Assembly: GCA_013407085.1 (NCBI GenBank)
Contig: JACCGJ010001457.1
Location: 1-64,000, forward strand
DNA length: 64,000 nucleotides
Origin: Atriophallophorus winterbourni
Taxonomy: Eukaryota > Platyhelminthes > Trematoda > Plagiorchiida > Microphallidae
Direction of reading: 5' to 3'
The position numbers and the translations under genes were made by a program. The notes below the pieces were generated by a model that searched no databases, was not told the DNA's origin, and was given only the letters and a program-made list of their open reading frames with translations. This document shows positions 43,752-53,585 of the stretch, piece by piece. How positions within the stretch are numbered: position 1 is the first letter of the stretch; each line of letters opens with the position of its first letter.

Positions 43752-44542
43752 TGGTCTTTAGATTTGGAAACAAAACTGCAGGGTCTGGTGCATCTGTAGG
43801 CGCGTTCACCGAATCTGCGGTGGTAATAGCAAAGACCTGGCCCTTTACTCCGACTTCGTGAATATCGTTTATTCGGACTGTCTCTCTGAGATGACCGAGA
43901 TCGATCATTTCGTGAAGTACGTATGTGCATGCAAAGTTCGTCGAGTCGCGATTTCAACTCGGAGATCTCTGATTCTAAAGTTGAATGAGTTGATTTATGA
44001 GGCGATTGTATTACTGCAATGGTTGGCTTATGATTTTCATACACTCGATCGGCGATGGCAGCAAGCTTATCTAACTTGTAATCTTCTTCGACCACCGAAA
44101 GTGCTTTTCGAACATCGCTGGGTAGTTTTTGCAGCCACAATTCTTTTAAAATCAGTTCGCCAACTGGTGTTGTACCTTGTAACTCGATCATTCGGCGAAG
44201 AAGTTGCGACGGTGTATTGTCACCTAGTTCGATACCCGAGAGTAATTTGCGTAAGTTTTTCGCATCAGATGCTGCTATACGCGATATGAAAGCTGATTTC
44301 AATACATCATAAGGTTTATCAGCAGGTCTGTTGTATATGATATCAGAAACTTCGGATGCGACTGCGTGTGGTAAACTTCCTATGACGTAACAGTACATTG
44401 CTTTTTGGCTAGTAATGCGTCGAGTTTCGAAAATAGCTTCTACTTGAGCGAACCATAATCTAGGGTTTGCTACGCCAAACTCAGGAAGTGATAAATGACC
44501 AATATCTGCTGGGATAGGTGCTGCTTGTGGAATACTGTCCAT
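43727..44542 (-). CDS. Element C Gag
   Basis: 271 residues. The start MDSIPQAAPIPADIGHLSLP lies just inside the PBS. Gag blocks WFAQVEAIFETRRITSQ, MYCYVIGSLP and LKELWLQKLPSDVRKALSV are typical of trematode CsRn1-like Gypsy Gags. It ends with Arg/Ser-rich sequence and a Cys/His motif CYYHRRFGERAYRCTRPC. The TAG at 43727-43729 lies inside the stem of the frameshift signal, 16 nt after the slippery site. Confidence 0.85.
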   Translation of the reverse strand: MDSIPQAAPIPADIGHLSLPEFGVANPRLWFAQVEAIFETRRITSQKAMYCYVIGSLPHAVASEVSDIIYNRPADKPYDVLKSAFISRIAASDAKNLRKLLSGIELGDNTPSQLLRRMIELQGTTPVGELILKELWLQKLPSDVRKALSVVEEDYKLDKLAAIADRVYENHKPTIAVIQSPHKSTHSTLESEISELKSRLDELCMHIRTSRNDRSRSSQRDSPNKRYSRSRSKGPGLCYYHRRFGERAYRCTRPCSFVSKSKDQGNDYARQ

Positions 44543-44625
44543 ATTAATGAGAAAATGTAAAAATATGCTACAAAATCAAAATAGTGGGGAGTATGCTATA
44601 GCGAAAATAATCGGGCTCACCAAAT

Positions 44626-45004
44626 TGTGGTGGTTCAGGCTACGTGAAATTACAATATGTATGTGAAAAGTAAAAAAGGTAACCACTCACAATAATTCTT
44701 CGATTGAATTGGAAACGATTCTCCCCAGCTTGGCAATTGACTATTCCGGTCCAAACGTCAAAGTATTATCACCACAGTAAATCCAAGAATTAGGTGTGGC
44801 TGAAATGTGGAGCGGTCCTTTTATAGCAGACAAGCAATCTTTCCACAATCCACAGTCAGAACTCCAAGCACGCAGTGCGGGTATCAAAGGAGATGAGAAG
44901 ATCAACTCCGAGCAAACGAAAATTTTATATTCGTAAAATCCGGGTACAATTCAAAAAGTGTACATTGATTGATACAAACAAAAATGTTTACAGAAAAATG
45001 CCAT
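44626..45004 (-). repeat. Element C 5' LTR
   Basis: 379 bp. Differs from the 3' LTR by a few substitutions and one-base indels (for example near 44675-44715), so the insertion is relatively young. Confidence 0.85.
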
Positions 45005-45021
45005 ACAATCATCACAAAATC

Positions 45022-45298
45022 CGACCGCATGCCATGTGCAAATAGCAAAATAGGTGAAATACAACACACCCTGCGGTTTGTACAAGCTCTCCGCTTTTTA
45101 TACCGCAATAAACTATTGACTATTGAACACTACAATAATGTCCCCAAGAATGTTGGAGAAAAGGCACAGGAGATGGAAGGTTTATCGCGGTAGCCTAAAG
45201 GTGCACAAAGTTACAGCGGAAGCAATCACTGAACACGAATCAACTGAAAGTAAGTTATCAAGGTCAATTGTTATGTACAGTTAAACAATGTTGTTACA
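45022..45298 (-). repeat. Solo or partial Gypsy LTR
   Basis: 45110-45298 matches 26190-26345 (AATGTCCCCAAGAATGTTGG, AGGTTTATCGCGGTAGCC). On the minus strand it begins TGTAACAAC. No PBS, PPT or coding sequence adjoins it. Its left limit is blurred by the element A insertion. Confidence 0.6.
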
Positions 45299-45377
45299 TA
45301 CGGACTTCCGATACTGGGATCTGGAAGAGCAACGAAACTAGCAAAGAGTTAGCGGGGTTGTGACGAAAATGCAAATG

Positions 45378-46060
45378 GCACAATGGTTCAATGGTTCAAT
45401 GGTTTATTGTGGTGTAAAAGCATAGCTTAAAAATAACCACAGGTTGGTATGTACAGTGTGGTGGAAATAAAATGTGAGTGTCATCTGTTCGGGGACGGGG
45501 AGGCCTTATAGCGGGCCACACTCGCTTTGGAATTGCGCCTTCCTTATATTGCGAGGCGGTAGCAGAATACGGAGGCATCGGGGTGGCGTTAGACCTGGAA
45601 ACAAGTAAAACTGACAGGTGGTTAGGAAGGGAATGAACGGAGTAGTAAGGCAAGGAGGACAACGTACCTGAAAAAATGAAGCTAGTACGCGATGCGGTGT
45701 AGTGGATCAGTGCTGATCCGAGAACAGCAGCAATCGGACAGACAAGGCCTCAAGGTATGTTGTTGTGGAGATCATTTAAATGAGCGTCCAGACTCTGTTT
45801 AAAAACGGATGTTGCGGATACGACTTCCTGGGGTAGACTATTCCATTGAGTACATATCCGGAGGGAAAAGAAATGCCTGCGACAGTTGAGGCGTGAGTGT
45901 TTGAGTGAATGGCCACGAAGATGTGAAGTTTCACGATTAAGGACGAGAATGTGTTTACAAGGGTGATCAGTGGATGAGAGGATTTGGTAGGTGAGAATGA
46001 GGTCACCACGGAGCCTTCTGTATTTCACTGAAAGAGAACTTACCGTTGCCACGAGCTAGT
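45378..46060 (-). mobile_element. CR1-like LINE 3' end with octamer tail
   Basis: 45750-46052 encodes the end of ORF2 (YRRLRGDLILTYQILSSTDH, RRHFFSLRICTQWNSLPQEV). The 3'UTR runs to (CATTGAAC)n at about 45378-45400. It is the intact parent form of the inserted 3'UTR at 32668-33050. Confidence 0.8.
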
Positions 46061-46119
46061 GAACTTGGGGAAAATGCCGTAGGGTTTTAAAAAAATGAAA
46101 ATAGTGTTTACGGGGCACT

Positions 46120-47480
46120 TGTGTCTTGAGAGCGGGAGATTTCATGGAGGTGAGAATCGAGGAGACCTTTGAATGAACCGGAAGAAGCGGCCTCAAAAAG
46201 CGTGCCTGGGAGAGTGTTTCACTGACTGCAAACTCTCACAGAGAAAAAGCTGTGTCGACATTCAAGCCTGCTCTGTTGATGTAACAGTTTGAGCTCATGT
46301 CCTCGGAGGTTAGTGCTTGGAGAGAGAACGAAGAGGGAGTTGCATGGATGGGAGGGGTCAGTCAAGATCCGGTGGGTAAGTAGCATGTCACCGCGGTGAA
46401 GACAGTAGGTAACGGAGCAGATATCTAAACTGCGTAACCTTTCCTCGTAAGACATTTTGTGCATACCACGGACAAGCTTTGTCGCACGTCGCTCGGCTTT
46501 TTCGAGAAGGGACACGTCTTTGCATAGCCAAGGCTGCCAAGCCTCTACTGCGTACTCCAAGTGTGGACGGATGTAGACATTCAGCAGTGTCGGGAAGAGA
46601 AACCGGTCAAACCTGTATTGGACTGACCACTACCTGCCTAAAGCGCGGCGAACTACGCCAATGTTGCGATTGGCTACTGCTGCGGCTCGCACGCATTGCG
46701 CGGTGCAACCGAGATCATGCTGGATGATGATACCGAGATCTTTTTCTTGTCCAACTCTCTGAAGTACCGTTGAGCCCAAACTGTAAGCGACCGGATCTGA
46801 GTGTCGGATGGGGAGAACGCTACACTTGCAGGTATGGTATGAAAGCACAAGCCTGATCCAGGCAAAGTGCCGCACAGTCAGAGACTGCACGTGGGCTAAG
46901 ATACTGTCAGGTTGCCCAGGCCTAGACATATATGAGATGGGAAATAGAAATGGTAGTGAGACTCCAGCGTGTTTCAGCATGCAGCTCACTACTGTTGGCC
47001 AATCAATTTAGCACGATGTTATCCGCACAGCACAGAAATGCTGCACGATTGCACATCCATGCACAACACACTTGCAGGTGTTAAATAGAAAATAATTCCT
47101 CAAAGACCAGCTGTGTAAACGATCTAAGTCATCTTGTAGGACGTGTGAATCCTTTGGCGATTTGAGTGAGCGCCAGATTTTGACATCGTCCGCAAATAGA
47201 AGGAACGGCGATTTAATGTTCTGGCCAATATCATTGATGAAAATGATGAAGAGTCGGGGACCAAGAACAGAGCCTTGTGGCAGACCGCACATGATTGGGA
47301 AGCGAGCAGAATAGCAGTCACGCACACGAACACAGAGGGAGCGGTCGCAAAGGAAGTACTCCATCCAGGACAGTAGGGATGACCCAACGCCGCAGGAAGC
47401 GAGTTTAAGTAAAAGAATGCCGTAGTCGACGCGGTCGAATGCCTCGGAGAAATCCAGAAATACTGCATCGACACGTGGTA
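46120..47480 (-). pseudogene. CR1-like LINE RT fragment interrupted by SINE
   Basis: From 47480 leftward: SEAFDRVDYGILLL, VRDCYSARFPIMCGLPQGSV, SPFLLFADDVKIWRSL (catalytic FADD kept), and C-terminal MEYAVEAWQPWLCKDVSLLE. SINE copy 16 splits it at 46834-47067. Frames change several times. It abuts the start of the plus-strand LINE at 47.5 kb. Confidence 0.75.
46834..47067 (-). repeat. SINE copy 16 with perfect 12-bp target duplication
   Basis: Flanked by ACACTTGCAGGT at 46822-46833 and 47068-47079, inside a CR1 reverse transcriptase gene. Confidence 0.9.
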
Positions 47481-47537
47481 TTTTGCTTCTTACGAATCCT
47501 TTGGTTTGTATTTATTTGATTTTCACCGGATTTCAAC

Positions 47538-48692
47538 ATGGTTATGACTAGAAAATCTGCAAAAGTAGATAATACAGCACATACTGTCACGAATATGCAA
47601 GGAAATCGGTGCCCCGCTGCTCGCTCGGGGGACTCTTGTCTTGTATGCGCTAAACAGGTTGCTGATAATGCAAAAGCAGTACAATGTGAAATATGTCTCA
47701 AATGGATGCATATTCGATGCGGAGGAATGAAGCCAGAGACGTATCAGTGGCTTCAGAATCTATCATGCGATGTTATTCGGACTGTATGTAAGATATGCCT
47801 TCCACCATCAAGTGTTGAACACGGAAGTAGTCAGAATAAAGTCGTAGATGCATCTACTAAGGCCGTTAAAGTGCTTGTTGGAGGTGACATAAACATTGAC
47901 CCAACCTCAGCTGAGGATAGACACCACCTATCTGTGGAGAAAACTTGCATGCCATTCGCTTCCTCGACTATAAGCCGTATACAAGATGGTATTGGTATCG
48001 AGGATCCATTGAACGTGCAGGAACTGGACGTTTGCTCGCCTTCAACACCGTTTGCTCAACAGTTAGGAAGGAATAAGACTTATGCAGATGTGACGTCGAA
48101 GGGTCTACACAGTGATCCGGGCTATAAAATATTGTCACGGCGATTGAGCAAAATAGAGGCTCAGCTAAATGTAGTGGAAGAAGTACCTACTTCTGATAAT
48201 GCTTTTAGATCTCCGGTCTCAAAGAAGCCACTTTTGGATTCTCGGAAAAGATGCCTTATTATGGTAAATGTTCCTGAGCAAACCGGGGACATGGCTGAAA
48301 TACGCTTACAGCAAGAGCGAACATTCCTACAATCAACTATTTCAAAGCTTTTTGATTAAGGAGAGGAAGAAGTTACCATCATTTCTGCATTCCGACTTGG
48401 TCGGAAGAAGGAGGATGATAAACCGCGGACGCTAAAAATTGTTTTAGCTTCAGATGAGCAAGTCCAGATGGTACTAAGACGCGCTCATCGTCTTAAGGGT
48501 GAGCCATTCAAGATACTACGCGACCTATCTCCTGAAGATAGAATCAAAATGAAAACAGCTACCCAAGAATTGCGAGCACGCAGGGAAGCTGGCGAGGTTG
48601 ATCTCCATATTGTGGATTTTCGGGTAGTGAGGAGGAGGCCGCACATTCGTTGGAAGCCGCTGTCAATTCAACCCCAGTTAATCATTCTGTGA
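47538..48692 (+). pseudogene. LINE ORF1, PHD finger and RRM-like domain, one stop
   Basis: MVMTRKSAKVDN start. PHD-type finger CLVCAKQVADNAKAVQCEIC, KWMHIRCGG, VCKICLPP at residues about 35-90. Coiled-coil-like LSRRLSKIEAQLNVV near residue 205. RRM-like LIMVNVPEQTG..., TIISAFRLGRKKEDD, LKIVLASDEQVQMVLRRAH, ILRDLSPEDRIKMKTA. The frame is interrupted only by TAA at 48357-48359 and then continues to 48692. LINE ORF1 proteins are RNA-binding chaperones of the retrotransposition particle. Confidence 0.8.
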
Positions 48693-51498
48693 AGAGATTT
48701 CGAGTATTGCTTTTCAATGCGAGAAGTCTACGCAATAAACTTGATGAGGTTAGTGAAATTGCCTGTCGGCGACAGCCAGATATCATTGCTGTCACGGAAT
48801 CGTGGTTAACAATGGATATATCTGATATGGAGTGCGCGCTACCACACTATACGCTTTTCAGAAGTGACAGAGTAGCTTCGAGATCTGCCGGTGGCGTTGC
48901 CGTATACTTTAAAGAGCACCTGATTGTGGAAGTATTGGAAAGGTTTCAAAATGATGCTGGAAATGCCGAAAGCCTCTGGTGTAAGGTGAAGTCTAGCTCT
49001 GGAGCTGCATCACTTGGGGTCATTTACCGCTCACCTGGCGCTTACGTTCCTGTGTTATGTGATCAAATCAAACGGTATGGTATCACTGGTGACTTTATCG
49101 TTCTTGGAGACCTGAATGCTCCTGATATAAACTGGGAGGATTTAGCTTCGAGGGGTGAACCGTTCCAACGAGAATTCCTAGATACGATTTTGGAGCTGAA
49201 TTTGGTGCAGAATGTAAACGATCCTACGAGGATATGCGTCGGGCAAGTTCCTTCGATATTGGATTTGGTGGTCACACCTAGATTCTCTGATGTTACGAAT
49301 CTGTCTATTGAGACCCCCATTGGCTGCAGCGATCACTGTTCTTTATGGTTCGTTTGGAATCGGGGTCTTCAACCGAGAATACGTACGCATGCCCGGAGAA
49401 ACTACTGGAAATTAGACACAACGAGTCTAATCACGTCTGCAAACTCGATGGACTGGTCACTCCCTCTATCTACGAATGTTGATATCTGTTGGCTGGACTT
49501 TTTGGGTAAAATAAGATCGCTTGAAAATCATGCCCCATGGATGAATGGAAGATCCCCCGCTAAGGGACCGCCGTGGTTTGATAACGTTATCCGTAAATAC
49601 ATGAAGGTAAGAAAGCGGTTATGGCGGAAGTTTTGTTCTAGTGGATGCACCGATGACTATGTAACCTACAAAGTTATCCGCAACAAGTGCACCTACCTCA
49701 AAAGAGAAAAAAGGCAGAACTATGAAACTCGCTTGGGGACGAAGCCAACTCGATGCCGAAACGCTTGTTTGTGTACATAAGACGTAGAACGAAAGCTTCT
49801 CAACGAGTACCTTGCTTGAGATCTATGGGAGGTTCGACTGAACATGAAGATGAACGTAAAGCAGTTCTTCTCGCCGCTCAGTACAATTCGGTTTACACAG
49901 AGGAGACGTTTCCCATTCCTCTGCTTCATGAGAGCAACGCCGAAATGCCGGATATCTCGATCTCGCCAGAGATGGTGCAGTATTTGCTAGAACGACTCGA
50001 TGTACACTCAGCACCTGGCCCGGACGATATACACCCGATGCTTTTAAAGGTATTGTCGAGTATCATACATAAACCACTGGCGCTAATCTTCAATTTATCC
50101 CTGAGGTATGGTAGGTTACCTAAAGATTGGAAGTACGGCATTGTCAAACCAATGTATAAGGGCGGTGAAACCAGTGATCCGGCTAACTACCGACCGGTTA
50201 CCCTCACTTCGGTAGTTGTGAAGACTCTGGAACGACTGCTGAAGAAACAGATTGAAGATTTTCTCCTTACAACCAGTCAGTTAACATCTGCTCAACATGG
50301 TTTTACGCCAAGACGATCATGCTCATCCAATCTCATCACTGCTCGCGAGCACTGGTGTGCTGAACTTGATCTGGGTCACCCGGTAGTCACTGCCTTCATT
50401 GACTTCAGTAAGGCTTTTGACCGTGTTCCATTTCAACGTCTCTTGCTCAAGCTCCGTGCTCGTGGTGTAAAGGGACCTGTTCTAACTTGGATTGAAGACT
50501 TCCTTGTTGACCGTTATACACAGGTCGAAGTGAACGGAGTCAAATCGCAGGTTACACGTCCAACTTCCGGGGTTCCGCAAGGATCTGTTCTCGGCCCGTT
50601 ACTTTTTAAAGCATATGTTAATGACCTCCCCGACTCATTAAATACGAATTGTCTACTTTTCGCGGATGATCTGAAAGTTTGGGGTACAGTAAGCTCTTCT
50701 GCTGATAATACCATTTTTCAGAACGAATTGAACAAATTGCTGGATTGGACGGTAAAATGGCAGCTTCCTGTAAACCGACAGAAATGCGCTCTAATGCTTT
50801 TGGGGCCAAGCACGCCTGAAGGTGCGTACTTCCTCGGGGATCATCAACTGAAGTGGGTTGATACTGAACGTGACCTGGGTACAATTGTGACTCGGACGCT
50901 TAAATCAAAGGAGGATACGAACAGAAAATCTGCTGCTGCAAACCGCGCATGGTGGGCTATTAGTCGGTCTTTTTCGGTGATTACTCCACAAATGTTCCGC
51001 ATTCTTTATTCCACATACGTGAGACCAGTTTTGGAATATGGTTTGCCAGCCACCTATCCTCAAACTAAGGGAGAACGTGACCAGTTGGAAAAATTGCAAA
51101 GGCGGGCGACGAAACGAGTACAAGGATTGAAATCAATTCCTTATGTGGAGAGAGTTCAACGCCTCAACCTCATGTCGCTCAGTATTCGGCGTGTGCGCTA
51201 CGACCTGCTGCTAACTCGTCGCATATTACTGGGAGCTTATGGTGACGAGCTGCGCGAGTTTTTCCCTCTCGTAACGGACTCAAGAACCCGTGGCCATGCT
51301 CTAAAGCTTCAAAAGCAAAGGACACTACGCCTACCACAGGGATTCACACTATCAACAAGAATTGTTAACTTGTCGAATGCGCTTCCGGAAGAGGTTATCT
51401 CAGCGAGCTCTGAAAACCAATTTGAGCAACTTTTGGATAAGGTGTTGCCTGTAATCACGGTGAAGCTGAACAACACTGGACAGGATTTCTTCAACTGA
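48650..51498 (+). pseudogene. LINE ORF2 (endonuclease-RT), one frameshift
   Basis: The first frame (48650-49780) holds the endonuclease: LLFNARSLRNKLDEVSE, DIIAVTESWLTM, GGVAVYFKEHL, LGDLNAPDINWE, GCSDHCSLWFVW. Loss of one G near 49737 shifts to 49753-51498. RT motifs there are APGPDDIHPMLLKVL, YRPVTLTSVVVKTLERLL, TAFIDFSKAFDRVPFQRLLL, TSGVPQGSVLGPLLFKAYVN, FADDLKVWG and YSTYVRPVLEYGLPA. All catalytic residues are retained. It ends RGHALKLQKQRTLR ... and a stop at 51496-51498. Confidence 0.87.
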
Positions 51499-51595
51499 GG
51501 TTCTCCTGGACTATGTTGCTGATATAAAGAGATGCGGCTTACAAGGGCTTGACCCCCTGTCGTCTAAGAAGTAGAAGAAGAAGAAGAAGACACCA

Positions 51596-51970
51596 ATGCC
51601 TTCGTCCACAGATTTCGTCCAGGCATCTCGTGCGAGAAGGAAGTTGGAAGTGTTATGACGTGGTGTTAAATGTCTACTTGTGGAGGCGTTCGAAATTGAT
51701 GAGGCAGGTTGACTGGCGGTCAGTAAGGCGGATAAGGCAGAAATCTCCGCACTCTGGTGCTCAGTATTGATGCGAACGTTATTAGCTCACATTCATCTCC
51801 TACCTGATAGTTAATTAGATTTTTCTTTTTTTTTTAAATATTTTAACTTGTATCCCATTAGTTATCTACTTTACGCACGTGGGCCACAATGTTAACCTAC
51901 ATTAACCGTGTTCACTTGTATTAGATTGATGGGCAAATAAACAACTGATCCCGACGGTGCCTACTTGACT
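51596..51970. other. No gene recognised
   Basis: Sequence between two LINEs. It may contain the 5' part of the following CR1-like element, but no motif is readable. Confidence 0.4.
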
Positions 51971-52987
51971 CGATTGGATGCACTCCAGTGTGCTTCATCA
52001 GCACGTAAGTGAGAAAACTAGGTATAGAGATGGACATTCACCATTTACACTGGACCTACTTTTGTCCGAAGGTCCTAAAGATGTCCAAAACCTCTCTTAC
52101 GACTCACCTTTGGAGAAAACTGACCATGTCACCATAATATTCCAGGAAATTCTCTGTTTTCATAAGCCACCAGTCAAATACAGGCGTAATCTAAATCGAT
52201 TTGACTAAAATGCCGTACGGCTTTCCGCTTCACGATGTGACTGGTTCTCTGAAACCAATGACATCGAAAGTAAATGGTCAGTTATTAAGCGCAATATTTT
52301 AAGTCTTCAAGACCTTTATTGTCCTTTTCGACCTGCACGGCTAAAGAACAAGCCACCTTGGTGGCTTGCGGTGCGACGCAACATTATTAAGCGCGACAGA
52401 CACTGGCGGAGATATACAACCTTACCAACCTATAGAAATTGGTCGTGCTATAAGGCTTCGAGAAACAACATAGTAAAGCTACAATGGAGGCTCAAGCGAA
52501 GCTACGAAACTTACCTGGCGAACTCTGCTTAAAAGAACCCTAAGAAGTATTTTAGTTATGTTCAGTCTAAGGGTAAGACAAGGGAGCACATAGGTACCCT
52601 AATATTAGACAATGGCGAGAAAGCCAATTCGGAGTCCGAAAGGCAGCAGCTTTGCTGGATTATTTTCAAAGCGTACATAGAGTGGATGGCGGGGATGCGA
52701 TTCACCCAGTCCCAACTCTTAGTACGGAAATGGGTACCTCTCTAAGCGAAGTAGTTTTTTGCACGAATGATGTCGCTCGTGTCCTAAAAAATCTAGACGG
52801 AAATAAATCCACCGGACCTGACGATGTGCATCCTAAAATTGTATAGGAAATATCTAAAGTACTAGCAGAGCCTCTGTAGGTTATACAACGAATCGCTCTG
52901 CAAAGGCATCCTACCAGATGACTGGAAGAAAGCCATTATCGTGCCTATTCAAAGGGAGGTTGCGCAAAAATAGTTAAGAATTTCCGA

Positions 52988-53455
52988 GACTTCCGTTGCG
53001 CCGAGACTGGACCTTGACGTGGTGCAGCGGCTTGCGTGCCTCGATGATCCATTGAGCTATACTGGGTGATGTCTTCGTGGCATCTTCAGAGTTACTCATA
53101 CCAGGTTGGTCAATGGTGAGAAGCCAGACAAACACAGTCTCCTTGTCCCTCGCGGACATGGTATACCAGAAGAGGCGTATGAATCCGCAAGGATCACCGG
53201 CTCGACTGGTTGGGATGATGTCGGGAGTCCCTGCTTGGTCTCTACCTCGCGAATGGCTTGTGAACTGTACCTACAGTATCCGGCCCCGATAGGTGCGATC
53301 CTTAATCTCGCTCCGCTGCCTTGCGGGTTAGGCTTTCGGGCCAAAGGCTTGAGGTGGGAGTCCTCAAGATCAACTCCTCTACTTCGGCCTGGGCAACCGG
53401 GTAGTATCACGCCCACACCCAAAAGGGTGGCACTTTTCATTTTTAAATGATGTGG

Positions 53456-53495
<40 letters not shown>
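52988..53495 (+). mobile_element. Nonautonomous RTE-5'UTR-derived element with (TA)n tail
   Basis: Flanked by ATTTCCGA at 52980-52987 and 53496-53503. Its body resembles the RTE 5'UTR at 12590-12860 (GTATGAATCCGC/GTATGAACCGC, GCTCCGCTGCCTTG, CTTCGGCCTGGGCAACCGGG, TAGTATCA). It has no protein-coding domain. The 3' part TTTTTAAATGATGTGGAAA leads into (TA)n. Confidence 0.8.
53459..53495. repeat. (TA)n tail
   Basis: Uninterrupted TA run that forms the 3' tail of the 52988-53495 element. Confidence 0.9.
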
Positions 53496-53499
<4 letters not shown>

Positions 53500-53585
53500 C
53501 CGACCGGTAAGCTTGATGAGTGTTTTATGTAGAACCTTGGAGAGACTTATTAGGGATCTGTTGTGGTTCCAAAGGTTGTCACAGC

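Larger units (their letters stand above)
40134..45004 (-). mobile_element. Gypsy element C, near full length
   Basis: Flanked by ACAAT at 40129-40133 and 45005-45009. LTRs are 40134-40510 and 44626-45004. PBS-like TTTGGTGAGCCCGAT follows the 5' LTR and PPT AGGGGGGGAG precedes the 3' LTR. gag (44542-43727) and pol are joined by a -1 frameshift signal. Pol has two single-base-type lesions, near 43600 and 41625. It is inserted in the remnant 5' LTR of element A. Confidence 0.9.
34498..45016 (-). mobile_element. Gypsy element A, host of two nested insertions
   Basis: Bounded by AAATC at 34493-34497 and at 45017-45021, a perfect 5-bp target duplication. The 3' LTR is 34498-34670. The 5' LTR survives only as about 30 bp (40111-40133 plus 45010-45016). 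Gag-pol was one open frame: removing element B and one TAGGA copy joins 38845 to 37153 in frame. Contains element B (37159-38839) and element C (40134-45004). Confidence 0.9.
47481..51595 (+). mobile_element. CR1-like LINE, nearly intact
   Basis: ORF1 and ORF2 overlap by about 43 nt in different frames. Only two lesions are seen: one in-frame TAA in ORF1 (48357-48359) and one single-base loss in a G run of ORF2 near 49737. A (GAA)n tail ends it at about 51570-51590. Confidence 0.85.

Noticed and set aside
34498..45016. Endogenous virus with envelope gene
   Set aside because: No third ORF after integrase in elements A or C. The integrase tail runs nearly to the LTR, so these are plain LTR retrotransposons.
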